From Chloroflexota bacterium (lineage in GTDB: Bacteria; Chloroflexota; Dormibacteria; CF-121), in assembly GCA_005882525.1 (NCBI GenBank), contig VBGO01000333.1, positions 3,749-9,204 of the forward strand: DNA of 5,456 bases, given 5' to 3'. A program made the translations under genes and the position numbers. Below, one piece after another: positions 1 through 5,456 of the stretch (its first letter is position 1; each line of letters opens with the position of its first letter). Under the pieces are notes generated by a model that ran no database searches, was not told where the DNA came from, and saw nothing but the letters and a program-made list of their open reading frames with translations.

Positions 1-113
1 TGCGTGACACGTTTTTCGTCGGCGTGTACCCAGGACTGACGTCCGAAATGCTGGAGTTTGTCATTGAGCGCTTCACCGCTTTCTTCCGAGAGCGCGTCCG
101 CCTCAGCGCCTGA
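1..113 (+). CDS. rfbH: C-terminal end of CDP-4-keto-6-deoxyglucose 3-dehydrase (RfbH/DdhC-like, DegT family), 5' truncated
   Basis: An open frame enters from the left edge (first full codon at 3) and ends at TGA 111-113, leaving 36 residues. They begin RDTFFVGVYPGLT, followed by EMLEFVIERFTAFF. This closely resembles the tail of RfbH/DdhC (AscC), where an 'xTFxxGVYPGLT..M..YV' segment precedes a final helix; most other DegT/DnrJ/EryC1 aminotransferases end differently. The family uses pyridoxamine phosphate and a [2Fe-2S] cluster to remove the C3 hydroxyl of CDP-4-keto-6-deoxyglucose, together with a separate reductase. None of the cofactor-binding residues lie in the window, so assignment rests on the tail alone. 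The presence of rfbF about 3.5 kb downstream supports it. The 3' end overlaps the proposed start of the flippase gene. A different DegT-family sugar aminotransferase is the main alternative. Confidence 0.78.
   Translation, partial: RDTFFVGVYPGLTSEMLEFVIERFTAFFRERVRLSA
53..56 (+). promoter_or_regulatory. Candidate ribosome binding site (GGAG) for the flippase gene
   Basis: GGAG at 53-56 lies inside the rfbH-like tail. It is 7 bases before TTG at 64, a normal spacing, but only 1 base before TTG at 58, which is too close. It therefore favours TTG 64 over TTG 58. No comparable purine-rich site precedes the later in-frame GTG at 130. A four-base match is weak evidence on its own. Confidence 0.4.
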
Positions 114-1635
114 CGTCAACGCGCCCCGCGTGGGCGCGGGGGCGCTCAGCGGGTTCGCGGCGCTGGCCGCCGGCGTGGTCGCCACTCTGATCACCACGCC
201 GGTTGTTCTGCGCGCATTGGGCCAAGCTCGGTTCGGACTCTGGATCGCCCTTGTGGCGGCAGTCTCCTTTACGGGCCTGCTCGACTTCGGCTTCGGCCAG
301 GCGGTCGCGCGGTTTAGCGGCGAGCACCGGGCGCGGCATGACCCGAAGGCGGTGGAGGCCTTCATCATCGCGACTGGGGCCGCCTACCTGGTTGCCTTCG
401 GGCTGGTGTTGCTGGCGACGGCCGCCATCGGCACGGTCTTTCCCTTGATCGTCAACATTCCAGGCGCCGATCGCGGCGTGGTGCTCGCCGGCGCGATGCT
501 CGTTGGACTTGCCACGGCACTCGGCTTATGGATGGCATTCTTCGGCAGCATCCTGCACGCACACCAGCGGCTCCCACAGGCGAATACTGTTCGGGCCGGT
601 TACTGGGTCTGCTTTACCGCGCTGACCGTGATAGCCGCCCTGAACGGCTGGGGGATCGTGGGGCTGGCGGGCGCGATGGCTGCAAGCGCCGGGCTGTCCT
701 GCCTGGCCTTGCTGCTCCTTGTGCGGCGGGTTTTGCCGGAGCTTCAGATCCGCCGACCGCAGGGGACGTACTTGCGGCAGGCTCTTCGTTACAGCTTGTC
801 CATGTTCATGGTCTCGGCCGGCGCGGCGGTGATTTTCGAGACAGACACGCTGGTGATCGCGGGATTTTTGGGCGCGGCGGCGGTGACCTCGTACGCCATC
901 GCGCTGCGGCTGACGCGTGGAGTGACCGGCTTTCTGCACAAAGTTCCGGACGTGTTGTTTCCCTTCTACGCCGGGATGCAGGCGGCGGGAGACCGCCGGC
1001 GCCAGCGCGAGAATTACTTGCTGAGCGCGCGGCTGGAACTGGCAGGCGCCGCCATGGCGCTGCTGGGATTGGGTTTTGCCTGGCGCCCGGTGATCGCGGC
1101 ATGGGTGGGCGCGCCCAACGTCGTCGGCCCGGCCGTGTTCGCACTCGCGCTTGCGCTGCTGCTGTTCGAGTCGGTGATCCACCCGGCGGCGGTGCTGGCT
1201 GCCGCCACCGGTGGCGAGCGACGCATGGCGCTGGTCAACAACACTGAAGCCATCTTGAACCTCGGTTTTTCGATCGCCTTCGTCCTTCGCTTCGGCGTAG
1301 TGGGCGTCATTGGCGCGACCGTCCTGGCGCAGGCGCTGACCAACCTATGGTTTCTGCCCGGCTGGGCCATGCGGTCGCTAGGGATTTCGCTGCGGCAGTA
1401 TGCCGCGGCAACCGTGGCCCGAGCGGTCGCGCCCGCGTGTGCCGGGGGCGCCGCCGGGTTGCTGGTCTCGCACTTCTTCCCCTCGGACACGGGTCGGGTA
1501 CTGGCGGGGATCGCTGCCGCCGGCATTTTCGCCGTTGTCTACCTGCGAATTGGCGCCAGCGTCGAGGAGCTGGGCTGGATTCGTGGCCCGCGGGCCACCC
1601 CGGACCTCCTCCGCGAGCGGGAAAGGGAAGCATGA
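64..1635 (+). CDS. Polysaccharide/oligosaccharide flippase (Wzx-like, PST/MOP superfamily)
   Basis: This is a very hydrophobic protein of about 523 residues, the usual size for the family, with roughly 12-14 predicted membrane helices by eye. The first spans run about residues 27-48 and 58-80 and the last about 480-495. The early stretch TTPVVLRALGQARFGLWIAL followed by LLDFGFGQAVARF is typical of PST-type O-antigen and capsule exporters ('LG...FGLW......LDFGFG.A..R'). Such proteins flip undecaprenyl-linked oligosaccharides from the cytoplasmic to the outer leaflet. The start is uncertain: TTG 64 has GGAG at good spacing but overlaps the upstream gene by 50 bases. TTG 58 is also in frame. GTG 130 would remove the overlap and the Ser/Ala-rich, disordered-looking first 22 residues, but lacks a visible ribosome site. 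The stop overlaps the next start (ATGA). Its transported glycan cannot be told from sequence. MATE-like transport of another substrate is unlikely in this context. Confidence 0.9.
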   Translation: MSASPLSSESASASAPDVNAPRVGAGALSGFAALAAGVVATLITTPVVLRALGQARFGLWIALVAAVSFTGLLDFGFGQAVARFSGEHRARHDPKAVEAFIIATGAAYLVAFGLVLLATAAIGTVFPLIVNIPGADRGVVLAGAMLVGLATALGLWMAFFGSILHAHQRLPQANTVRAGYWVCFTALTVIAALNGWGIVGLAGAMAASAGLSCLALLLLVRRVLPELQIRRPQGTYLRQALRYSLSMFMVSAGAAVIFETDTLVIAGFLGAAAVTSYAIALRLTRGVTGFLHKVPDVLFPFYAGMQAAGDRRRQRENYLLSARLELAGAAMALLGLGFAWRPVIAAWVGAPNVVGPAVFALALALLLFESVIHPAAVLAAATGGERRMALVNNTEAILNLGFSIAFVLRFGVVGVIGATVLAQALTNLWFLPGWAMRSLGISLRQYAAATVARAVAPACAGGAAGLLVSHFFPSDTGRVLAGIAAAGIFAVVYLRIGASVEELGWIRGPRATPDLLREREREA

Positions 1636-2615
1636 GCGTCACCATCCTGATGCCGGCGTACAACGGGGCGGCCTTCTTAGCGCGAAGCCTCAAATCGATT
1701 TCGGAGCAGACCTACCGCGACTGGCGGGTGTTCGTCGGCGACGATGGGTCTACCGATGACTCGCATGCTGTGATAGCGCGAAGCGGCTTGCCGCGGCTGA
1801 CGCTTCGCCACAACGCACGCAATATCGGTTGGGCGCAGACCGTCAACCTGCTGCTGGCCGACGTCGATACGGAGTACGTCGCCGTTCTCCACCAGGACGA
1901 TTGGTGGGAACCGTCATTTCTTGCCACCGTGACCGCGATGATGGACCGATCGCCAGCGTCTGTGCTCGCGGTCACCGCGGCCCGCGTGGTGCATCCGTCT
2001 CGTCCCGACGCGGTCTGGGGGTTGCACCAGGGCTGGCCGACGGAGCAGGGCTCGACCTGTCCTTCCTCGGTGGCGGTGTCCCTGTTGCTGCCCGCCGATC
2101 CCATTCGATGCCCTGCGGTGCTTGCCCGGACCGAGCTGTACCGTAAATACTCGTTTGACGAATCCCTGCCCTATGCCTGCGACTGGTTGATGTGGCTTCG
2201 CGCGGCGGTAATGGGGAGCGTAGAGGTATCCGCTGAGGTGCTAGCGAACTATCAGTTGCATGAAGCCAGCCAGACTACCAGTTTGACACGGGCGAGCCTG
2301 ACCACCATCGACCTACTGCGGATGATCGAGGTGCTGAGGACCGAGTGGGCCGGCGGTCGCGAGCCGGTCAAGGACGCGATCGGAAAATTGACGGCCGGCA
2401 TCACCGATGAAATCCTTGCCGACGCCGGCTTGAAGATCGAAGGGGGCGACCTCGCCGGCGCTGAGGTACAGCTGCGCTTCGCGCGGGCCATCGCCCCGTC
2501 GATCCGGCAGTCGGTGCTGGGCCTGGCCGGGCACCATGGGATAAGCTTGTTGCGGCTGCCGCTGATGGCGAGCCTGAGCACCCCCATTACTCGGCTCGGG
2601 CGGAGGCTATGGTGA
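1632..2615 (+). CDS. Family 2 glycosyltransferase (GT-A fold), first of a tandem pair
   Basis: The protein has 327 residues. ATG 1632 overlaps the flippase stop (ATGA), and a purine-rich AAAGGGAAG lies just upstream, so translation is probably coupled. The N-terminus VTILMPAYNGAAFL is the first strand and loop of GT2 enzymes. GDDGSTD (36-42) is the nucleotide-binding turn. LHQDDWW (86-92) is the DxD-like metal/nucleotide-sugar site. CDWLMWLR (183-190) carries the likely catalytic base Asp184, and LANYQLH (204-210) matches the usual 'YR.H' near the end of the catalytic domain. After about residue 220 a helical tail follows that includes a TPR-like helix pair (258-292). There is no signal peptide and no clear membrane helix, so it is probably a cytoplasmic or membrane-peripheral enzyme adding a sugar to a lipid-linked intermediate. 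Donor and acceptor cannot be inferred. It is collinear with the next gene, which indicates duplication. Confidence 0.9.
   Translation: MSVTILMPAYNGAAFLARSLKSISEQTYRDWRVFVGDDGSTDDSHAVIARSGLPRLTLRHNARNIGWAQTVNLLLADVDTEYVAVLHQDDWWEPSFLATVTAMMDRSPASVLAVTAARVVHPSRPDAVWGLHQGWPTEQGSTCPSSVAVSLLLPADPIRCPAVLARTELYRKYSFDESLPYACDWLMWLRAAVMGSVEVSAEVLANYQLHEASQTTSLTRASLTTIDLLRMIEVLRTEWAGGREPVKDAIGKLTAGITDEILADAGLKIEGGDLAGAEVQLRFARAIAPSIRQSVLGLAGHHGISLLRLPLMASLSTPITRLGRRLW
2602..2606 (+). promoter_or_regulatory. Ribosome binding site (GGAGG) for the second glycosyltransferase
   Basis: GGAGG at 2602-2606 is the strongest Shine-Dalgarno match seen at any junction here. It sits 2 bases before ATG 2609 but 5 bases before the in-frame GTG 2612. 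The GTG is therefore the better-spaced start and would give a protein beginning M-S-Q-V-T, parallel to M-S-V-T of the upstream paralogue. It lies inside the upstream coding region, which fits translational coupling. Confidence 0.6.
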
Positions 2616-3598
2616 GCCAGGTCACCGTGCTGGTGCCGAATTACAACGGCGCGGTCTACCTGCGCGAGTGCCTCGAATCGATTGTCGCCCAGACTTTCGC
2701 GGACTGGGAGTTGGTGGTTGGCGACAATGCCTCGACCGATGCCTCGCTGTCGATCGTGGCCTCGATGGCAGACCGCCGGATCCGAACGGTTCGCCGGCCG
2801 CGGACCATCGGCTGGGTGGCCAACGTCAACCTGCTGCTGGCAGAAGCATCGACCCCGTACGTCGCCATTCTGCATGCCGACGACTGGTGGCAGCCCGCTT
2901 TCCTGGAGACGACGGTGGCGATGCTCCAGGCAGCCCCCCGCTCGCTGGTCGCCACCTGTGCCGGCCGGGTCGTTCGTGCCGGCCGAGCCGCGGAGTCGGT
3001 CGGCCTCTTCCAGGCATGGCCGGTTAGCCTGGGCTCAACCTGCCCCGCCGGGGAGGTCGCCCGGTTGCTGACGCGCCGAAACCTGATGCCGTCGGCGACC
3101 GTGCTGGCCCGCGCCGAGCTGTACCGGCGATTTCCCCGCTACGAGCCGGCGCTGCCGTTGCTCGGCGACTGGCTGATGTGGTTGCGAGCCGGGGCGACCA
3201 CCGATTTCGAGGTCACGGACTCGGTACTGGCAAACTACCGGATGCACGCCGCCAACCAATCGGCCTCCGCCGAGGCGAACAACCTTTGGGCGATGGACGT
3301 GCTGCGCGTGGGCAGGATCCTGCAGGCCGAGTGGGCGGGTACGGCCGCGCCCTATCCTGGCGCAGCCAAGGCGATCGCGGCCGCCATCGCCAATGACCTG
3401 CTGGAGCGAGCCGCACTCCGAATGGAGCGGGGCGAGTACGAGACCGCGCGCCTGCTCGCCCGCCTGGCATGGGCGACTGCACCCACCGCCGGCCAACGGA
3501 TGTTGGCTCGACTCGGTGAGTTGCTCGGCCGGTTCCGCCAACCCCTAGCTGGGATGGCACGCCGGGTCAAGCCGGCCATGCAGCGGAGCTTGATGTGA
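2609..3598 (+). CDS. Family 2 glycosyltransferase (GT-A fold), second of a tandem pair
   Basis: The protein has 329 residues counted from ATG 2609; GTG 2612, one codon later, is equally possible and better spaced from GGAGG. GT2 features appear in order: VTVLVPNYNGAVYL at the N-terminus, GDNASTD (38-44), LHADDWW (88-94) as the DxD-like site, GDWLMWLR (186-193) with likely catalytic base Asp187, and LANYRMH (207-213) followed by NQS. All of these line up with the preceding gene, including shared IGW...VNLLLA, VLAR.ELYR, DWLMWLRA and EWAG segments, so the two are tandem paralogues that have diverged. The C-terminal tail has a helix pair resembling one TPR repeat (about 261-300) and a basic end. 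The first turn reads DNAS instead of DDGS, a common GT2 variation that may mark a different donor. It is probably cytoplasmic and membrane-associated, with sugar specificity unknown. The overlap with the upstream gene indicates co-translation. Confidence 0.9.
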   Translation: MVSQVTVLVPNYNGAVYLRECLESIVAQTFADWELVVGDNASTDASLSIVASMADRRIRTVRRPRTIGWVANVNLLLAEASTPYVAILHADDWWQPAFLETTVAMLQAAPRSLVATCAGRVVRAGRAAESVGLFQAWPVSLGSTCPAGEVARLLTRRNLMPSATVLARAELYRRFPRYEPALPLLGDWLMWLRAGATTDFEVTDSVLANYRMHAANQSASAEANNLWAMDVLRVGRILQAEWAGTAAPYPGAAKAIAAAIANDLLERAALRMERGEYETARLLARLAWATAPTAGQRMLARLGELLGRFRQPLAGMARRVKPAMQRSLM

Positions 3599-3621
3599 GA
3601 AAGGTTGCTTTTACGGAGTCG

Positions 3622-3641
3622 TTGCATCGAAGACGATGCAA
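3622..3641 (+). promoter_or_regulatory. Perfect inverted repeat (8-bp stem, 4-base loop) enclosing the rfbF start codon
   Basis: TTGCATCG (3622-3629), loop AAGA (3630-3633), CGATGCAA (3634-3641). The arms pair without mismatch, and the rfbF ATG (3636-3638) is inside the 3' arm. No T-run follows, so it does not look like an intrinsic terminator. If it forms in the mRNA it would mask the start codon. GGAG at 3615-3618 is 17 bases from the ATG in linear sequence, too far for ordinary use. The repeat is certain; a regulatory role is inference, and chance occurrence is possible. Confidence 0.4.
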
Positions 3642-4400
3642 AGCCTCAAGGTCGTGATCCTCTGCGGCGGACTGGGAACGCGCCTACGCGAGGAGACCGA
3701 GCACCGTCCCAAGCCGCTCGTGCCGATCGGAAACCGGCCGATCCTCTGGCACATCATGCGCAGCTATGCCTCATTCGGATTTACCGACTTCATCCTGGCA
3801 CTGGGTTACAAGGGCGAGATGATCAAGGACTACTTCCTCAATTACGATGTCCTGACCAGCGACTTCAGCCTCGACCTGGGCTCGAAGAGCGTCCGGCGAT
3901 TGAGTCCGGAAGGGGGCGAAGCCGGCTGGCGGATCACGTTCGTCGACACGGGCGACGAGACCATGACTGGCGGGCGGTTGCGGCGGCTGCGCCAGGTGCT
4001 TAGCGGCGAGTCGCGATTTCTGCTCACCTACGGCGACGGGGTGACCGACGTCGACCTCGGGGCGGTGGCCGACTTCCATTGTCGGTCCGGCTGCATCGCG
4101 GTGGTCACCGGAGTTCGTCCGCAGACGCGGTTCGGCGAGTTGACAGTGAAAGGGGACCGGACCTGGATCAACGGCGGCTACTTCGTCATGACGCCGCAAG
4201 TCTTCGACTACATCGAATCGGACGGGACCATCCTGGAACGCGAACCGTTGGAGCGATTGGCGGCCGAGGGTCAGCTCGGCGTCTACAAGCACGACGGTTA
4301 CTGGCAGCCGATGGACACCTACCGGGACATGCAACTGCTCAACGAGCAGTGGAAGTCGGGCCGGGCGCCATGGGTCAGCCAGTGGGACCGGGCAGCCTAA
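3636..4400 (+). CDS. rfbF: Glucose-1-phosphate cytidylyltransferase (CDP-glucose pyrophosphorylase), with a short internal deletion
   Basis: The 254-residue protein (family about 257) makes CDP-glucose from CTP and glucose-1-phosphate, the first step toward CDP-3,6-dideoxyhexoses. Visible motifs are ILCGGLGTRLREET (8-21, nucleotide-binding loop), RPKPLVPIGNRPILWHIM (24-41) with conserved Lys26, GYKG and KDYFLNY, VDTGDETMTGGRL, YGDGVTDVD (132-140) with metal-binding Asp134, WINGGYFV (177-184) and WQPMDTYRD (223-231). These are specific to RfbF rather than RmlA or GalU. Between RFGELTVKGDR and TWINGG the family normally has about 12 more residues including an F-x-EKP motif; these are absent here in frame. 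In the related RmlA fold that Glu-Lys pair contacts the sugar phosphate, so activity or specificity may be altered. ATG 3636 is the only nearby upstream in-frame start; it has a weak ribosome site and lies in a hairpin arm. The neighbouring rfbH-like tail supports the pathway. Confidence 0.93.
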   Translation: MQSLKVVILCGGLGTRLREETEHRPKPLVPIGNRPILWHIMRSYASFGFTDFILALGYKGEMIKDYFLNYDVLTSDFSLDLGSKSVRRLSPEGGEAGWRITFVDTGDETMTGGRLRRLRQVLSGESRFLLTYGDGVTDVDLGAVADFHCRSGCIAVVTGVRPQTRFGELTVKGDRTWINGGYFVMTPQVFDYIESDGTILEREPLERLAAEGQLGVYKHDGYWQPMDTYRDMQLLNEQWKSGRAPWVSQWDRAA

Positions 4401-5456
4401 GCCGGGTCCTGCGAACCTGGCGCAGGAACCAGGCCGCCGCCGCTTTGCCGCGACCGGAGCGGCTGAGCGTGTTGCTATTCGCCGTCACAGCATTCGTGTA
4501 CCTGCTCTCGGGTAGGACGTTTTTCGGGTATGACGGCGAAATGATGTACCGGGTCAGCGAGAGCATTGTGCTGCGCCACTCGATCCAGATCGTTGACCCG
4601 ATCTACCACGCCAACCAACCCTATGCCGCCTACGCGATCGGCCTCTCGTTGCTGATGGCGCCGCTGGTGGCGCTGGGCGCCATGCTGCTGCATGACCCGC
4701 GGCTGCTTGTGACGTTGCTCGAGCCCGCGGTCACGGCATTGACGGTCGTGGCGTTGAACCTCCTACTGGTCGAGTTGGGCTGTTCCTGGCGCAGGAGTCT
4801 CGCCATTGCGGTCCTGTATGCATTCGGAACGCTCTCCTGGCACTACGCCGGCGTTCTGTTCACCGAACCCGTGATCGCTCTGTGCCTGGCGACGGTGGTC
4901 CTCGGCATCCTCCGTTACCGGCGTGGTAGCGGCGTCGTCTGGCTGGCGATAGCGGGGAGCGCCGTTGGTCTTGCGGTCCTGGTCCGGTGGGACTCGGTGC
5001 TGACGGTGACGGCACCGGTAGGCCTATATGCACTCTGGGTCGTTGGTCGATCCGTCGCGTCAGTCCGGTTCCGGGTTCTCAGGCTCTTAGCCTTTGGCGT
5101 TCCGATCACGATCGCGATCGGGATCGACCTCGCCTACGATGTGCTCCGGTTCGGCCGATCGCTCGGCGGACCATATTCGGCCGATCCGCTCGGGTTCTCG
5201 ACGCCACTCTTCAGGGGGATCTTTGGATTGCTACTGAGCCCGGGCGTGGGGCTGTTCATCTACACCCCGATCCTGGTAATGAGTACCGTGGCATTTCCCT
5301 GGTTCTTCAAGCGGTGGAAGGCCGAGGCTGCCCTGATCCTGGCGCTTTTTGCCGTGCGCGTGGTGTTCTTCGCGCGCTACTGGTCTTGGGACGGTGGGGC
5401 CACCTGGGGTCCGCGCTTCCTCGTGCCGCTGATTCCCCTCCTGCTGCCGGCAGTCA
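4370..5456 (+). CDS. GT-C superfamily membrane glycosyltransferase (PMT/ArnT/GT39-like), 3' truncated
   Basis: An open frame from ATG 4370 runs without a stop to the right edge, giving 362 residues. The protein is strongly hydrophobic, with membrane helices near 33-48, 86-107, 114-134, 143-152, 164-181, 189-205, 212-226, 237-254, 283-306 and 319-335. After the first helix comes FFGYDGEMMYRVSESIV (51-67). The acidic Asp55 and Glu57 sit where GT-C enzymes keep their catalytic aspartate in the first periplasmic loop. Later signatures are FTEP (164-167), LLLSPGVGLFIYTP (287-300) and WDGGATWGPRFLVPLIP (340-356), a pattern seen in membrane transferases using polyprenyl-phosphate sugars. A role on the outer membrane face, modifying the exported glycan or lipid, is inferred. 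ATG 4370 overlaps rfbF by 31 bases and has no good ribosome site. GTG 4469, preceded by GGAG (4456-4459) at 9-base spacing, is an alternative start and would drop a basic 33-residue leader. The exact acceptor and donor are unknown. Confidence 0.82.
   Translation, partial: MGQPVGPGSLSRVLRTWRRNQAAAALPRPERLSVLLFAVTAFVYLLSGRTFFGYDGEMMYRVSESIVLRHSIQIVDPIYHANQPYAAYAIGLSLLMAPLVALGAMLLHDPRLLVTLLEPAVTALTVVALNLLLVELGCSWRRSLAIAVLYAFGTLSWHYAGVLFTEPVIALCLATVVLGILRYRRGSGVVWLAIAGSAVGLAVLVRWDSVLTVTAPVGLYALWVVGRSVASVRFRVLRLLAFGVPITIAIGIDLAYDVLRFGRSLGGPYSADPLGFSTPLFRGIFGLLLSPGVGLFIYTPILVMSTVAFPWFFKRWKAEAALILALFAVRVVFFARYWSWDGGATWGPRFLVPLIPLLLPAV

Noticed and set aside
526..1182. Long antisense open frame opposite the flippase, and a forward frame at 528-1247 over the same region
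   Set aside because: Translations are rich in Arg, Gly, Pro and His with no recognisable domain. High G+C DNA commonly leaves alternative frames open, and the flippase frame has clear family motifs.
1203..1216. Perfect 14-base palindrome CGCCACCGGTGGCG
   Set aside because: It lies inside flippase coding sequence, is made of common GC-rich codons, and a palindrome of this size is expected by chance about once in a few such windows. No nearby copy or operator context was seen.
2252..2875. Antisense open frame spanning the junction of the two glycosyltransferases
   Set aside because: Low-complexity basic composition and no motif. It is opposite two well-supported GT2 genes; similar antisense frames recur opposite both copies because the copies are paralogous.
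3035..3541. Antisense open frame opposite the end of the second glycosyltransferase
   Set aside because: No domain or ribosome site is visible and its composition is typical of a shadow frame.
3599..3635. Possible promoter or terminator in the gap before rfbF
   Set aside because: The 37 bases show no convincing -35/-10 pair, and the inverted repeat there has no T-tract and includes the start codon, so a terminator is not supported.
3771..4334. Antisense open frame of 187 codons opposite rfbF
   Set aside because: rfbF is unambiguous on the + strand, and the antisense product has no recognisable feature.
5104..5125. Four GATC sites spaced exactly 6 bases apart, including the palindrome CGATCGCGATCG (5109-5120)
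   Set aside because: Explained by coding: alternating isoleucine ATC codons, each preceded by a codon ending in G, in a membrane helix of the GT-C protein. It does not match an origin or a cyanobacterial HIP1 octamer.

Overview
The window is a high-G+C stretch, coding almost throughout, with every gene on the + strand. It reads as the interior of a cell-surface polysaccharide operon (O-antigen, capsule or another glycan). G+C-rich codon choice, TTG/GTG start candidates and tight overlaps fit a high-GC bacterium such as an actinomycete or a similar soil lineage. The window holds no rRNA, tRNA or housekeeping marker, so the phylum cannot be fixed.

Layout from left to right: (1) positions 1-113 hold the last 36 codons of a DegT-type, PMP-dependent dehydrase that matches the tail of RfbH, which makes 3,6-dideoxyhexoses on CDP. 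(2) From about 64 to 1635 lies a Wzx/PST-type polysaccharide flippase whose start overlaps the previous gene. (3, 4) From 1632 to 3598 lie two consecutive family-2 glycosyltransferases that are clearly paralogous along their whole length. (5) From 3636 to 4400 lies RfbF, glucose-1-phosphate cytidylyltransferase, the first enzyme of the CDP-dideoxyhexose route; it lacks a short segment that carries the family's conserved EKP motif. (6) From 4370 to the right edge lies the N-terminal 362 residues of a multi-spanning GT-C (PMT/ArnT-like) membrane glycosyltransferase, cut by the window end.

Likely joint function (inference): RfbF makes CDP-glucose. An RfbG 4,6-dehydratase, not in this window, would convert it to CDP-4-keto-6-deoxyglucose, and RfbH would begin removal of the 3-hydroxyl. 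The GT2 enzymes would add sugars to a lipid-linked unit on the cytoplasmic face, the flippase would move the unit across the membrane, and the GT-C enzyme would act from polyprenyl-phosphate sugars on the outer face. Junctions are an ATGA overlap (1632-1635), a 4- to 7-base overlap (near 2609-2615), a 37-base gap (3599-3635) and a 31-base overlap (4370-4400), so one transcript is likely. The only non-coding stretch is the 37-base gap. A perfect 8-bp hairpin begins in it and includes the rfbF start codon. I see no promoter, terminator, tRNA, insertion sequence or CRISPR array.

I did not find a clearly new system. The points most worth a second look are the shortened RfbF, the hairpin on its start codon, and the tandem glycosyltransferase pair.
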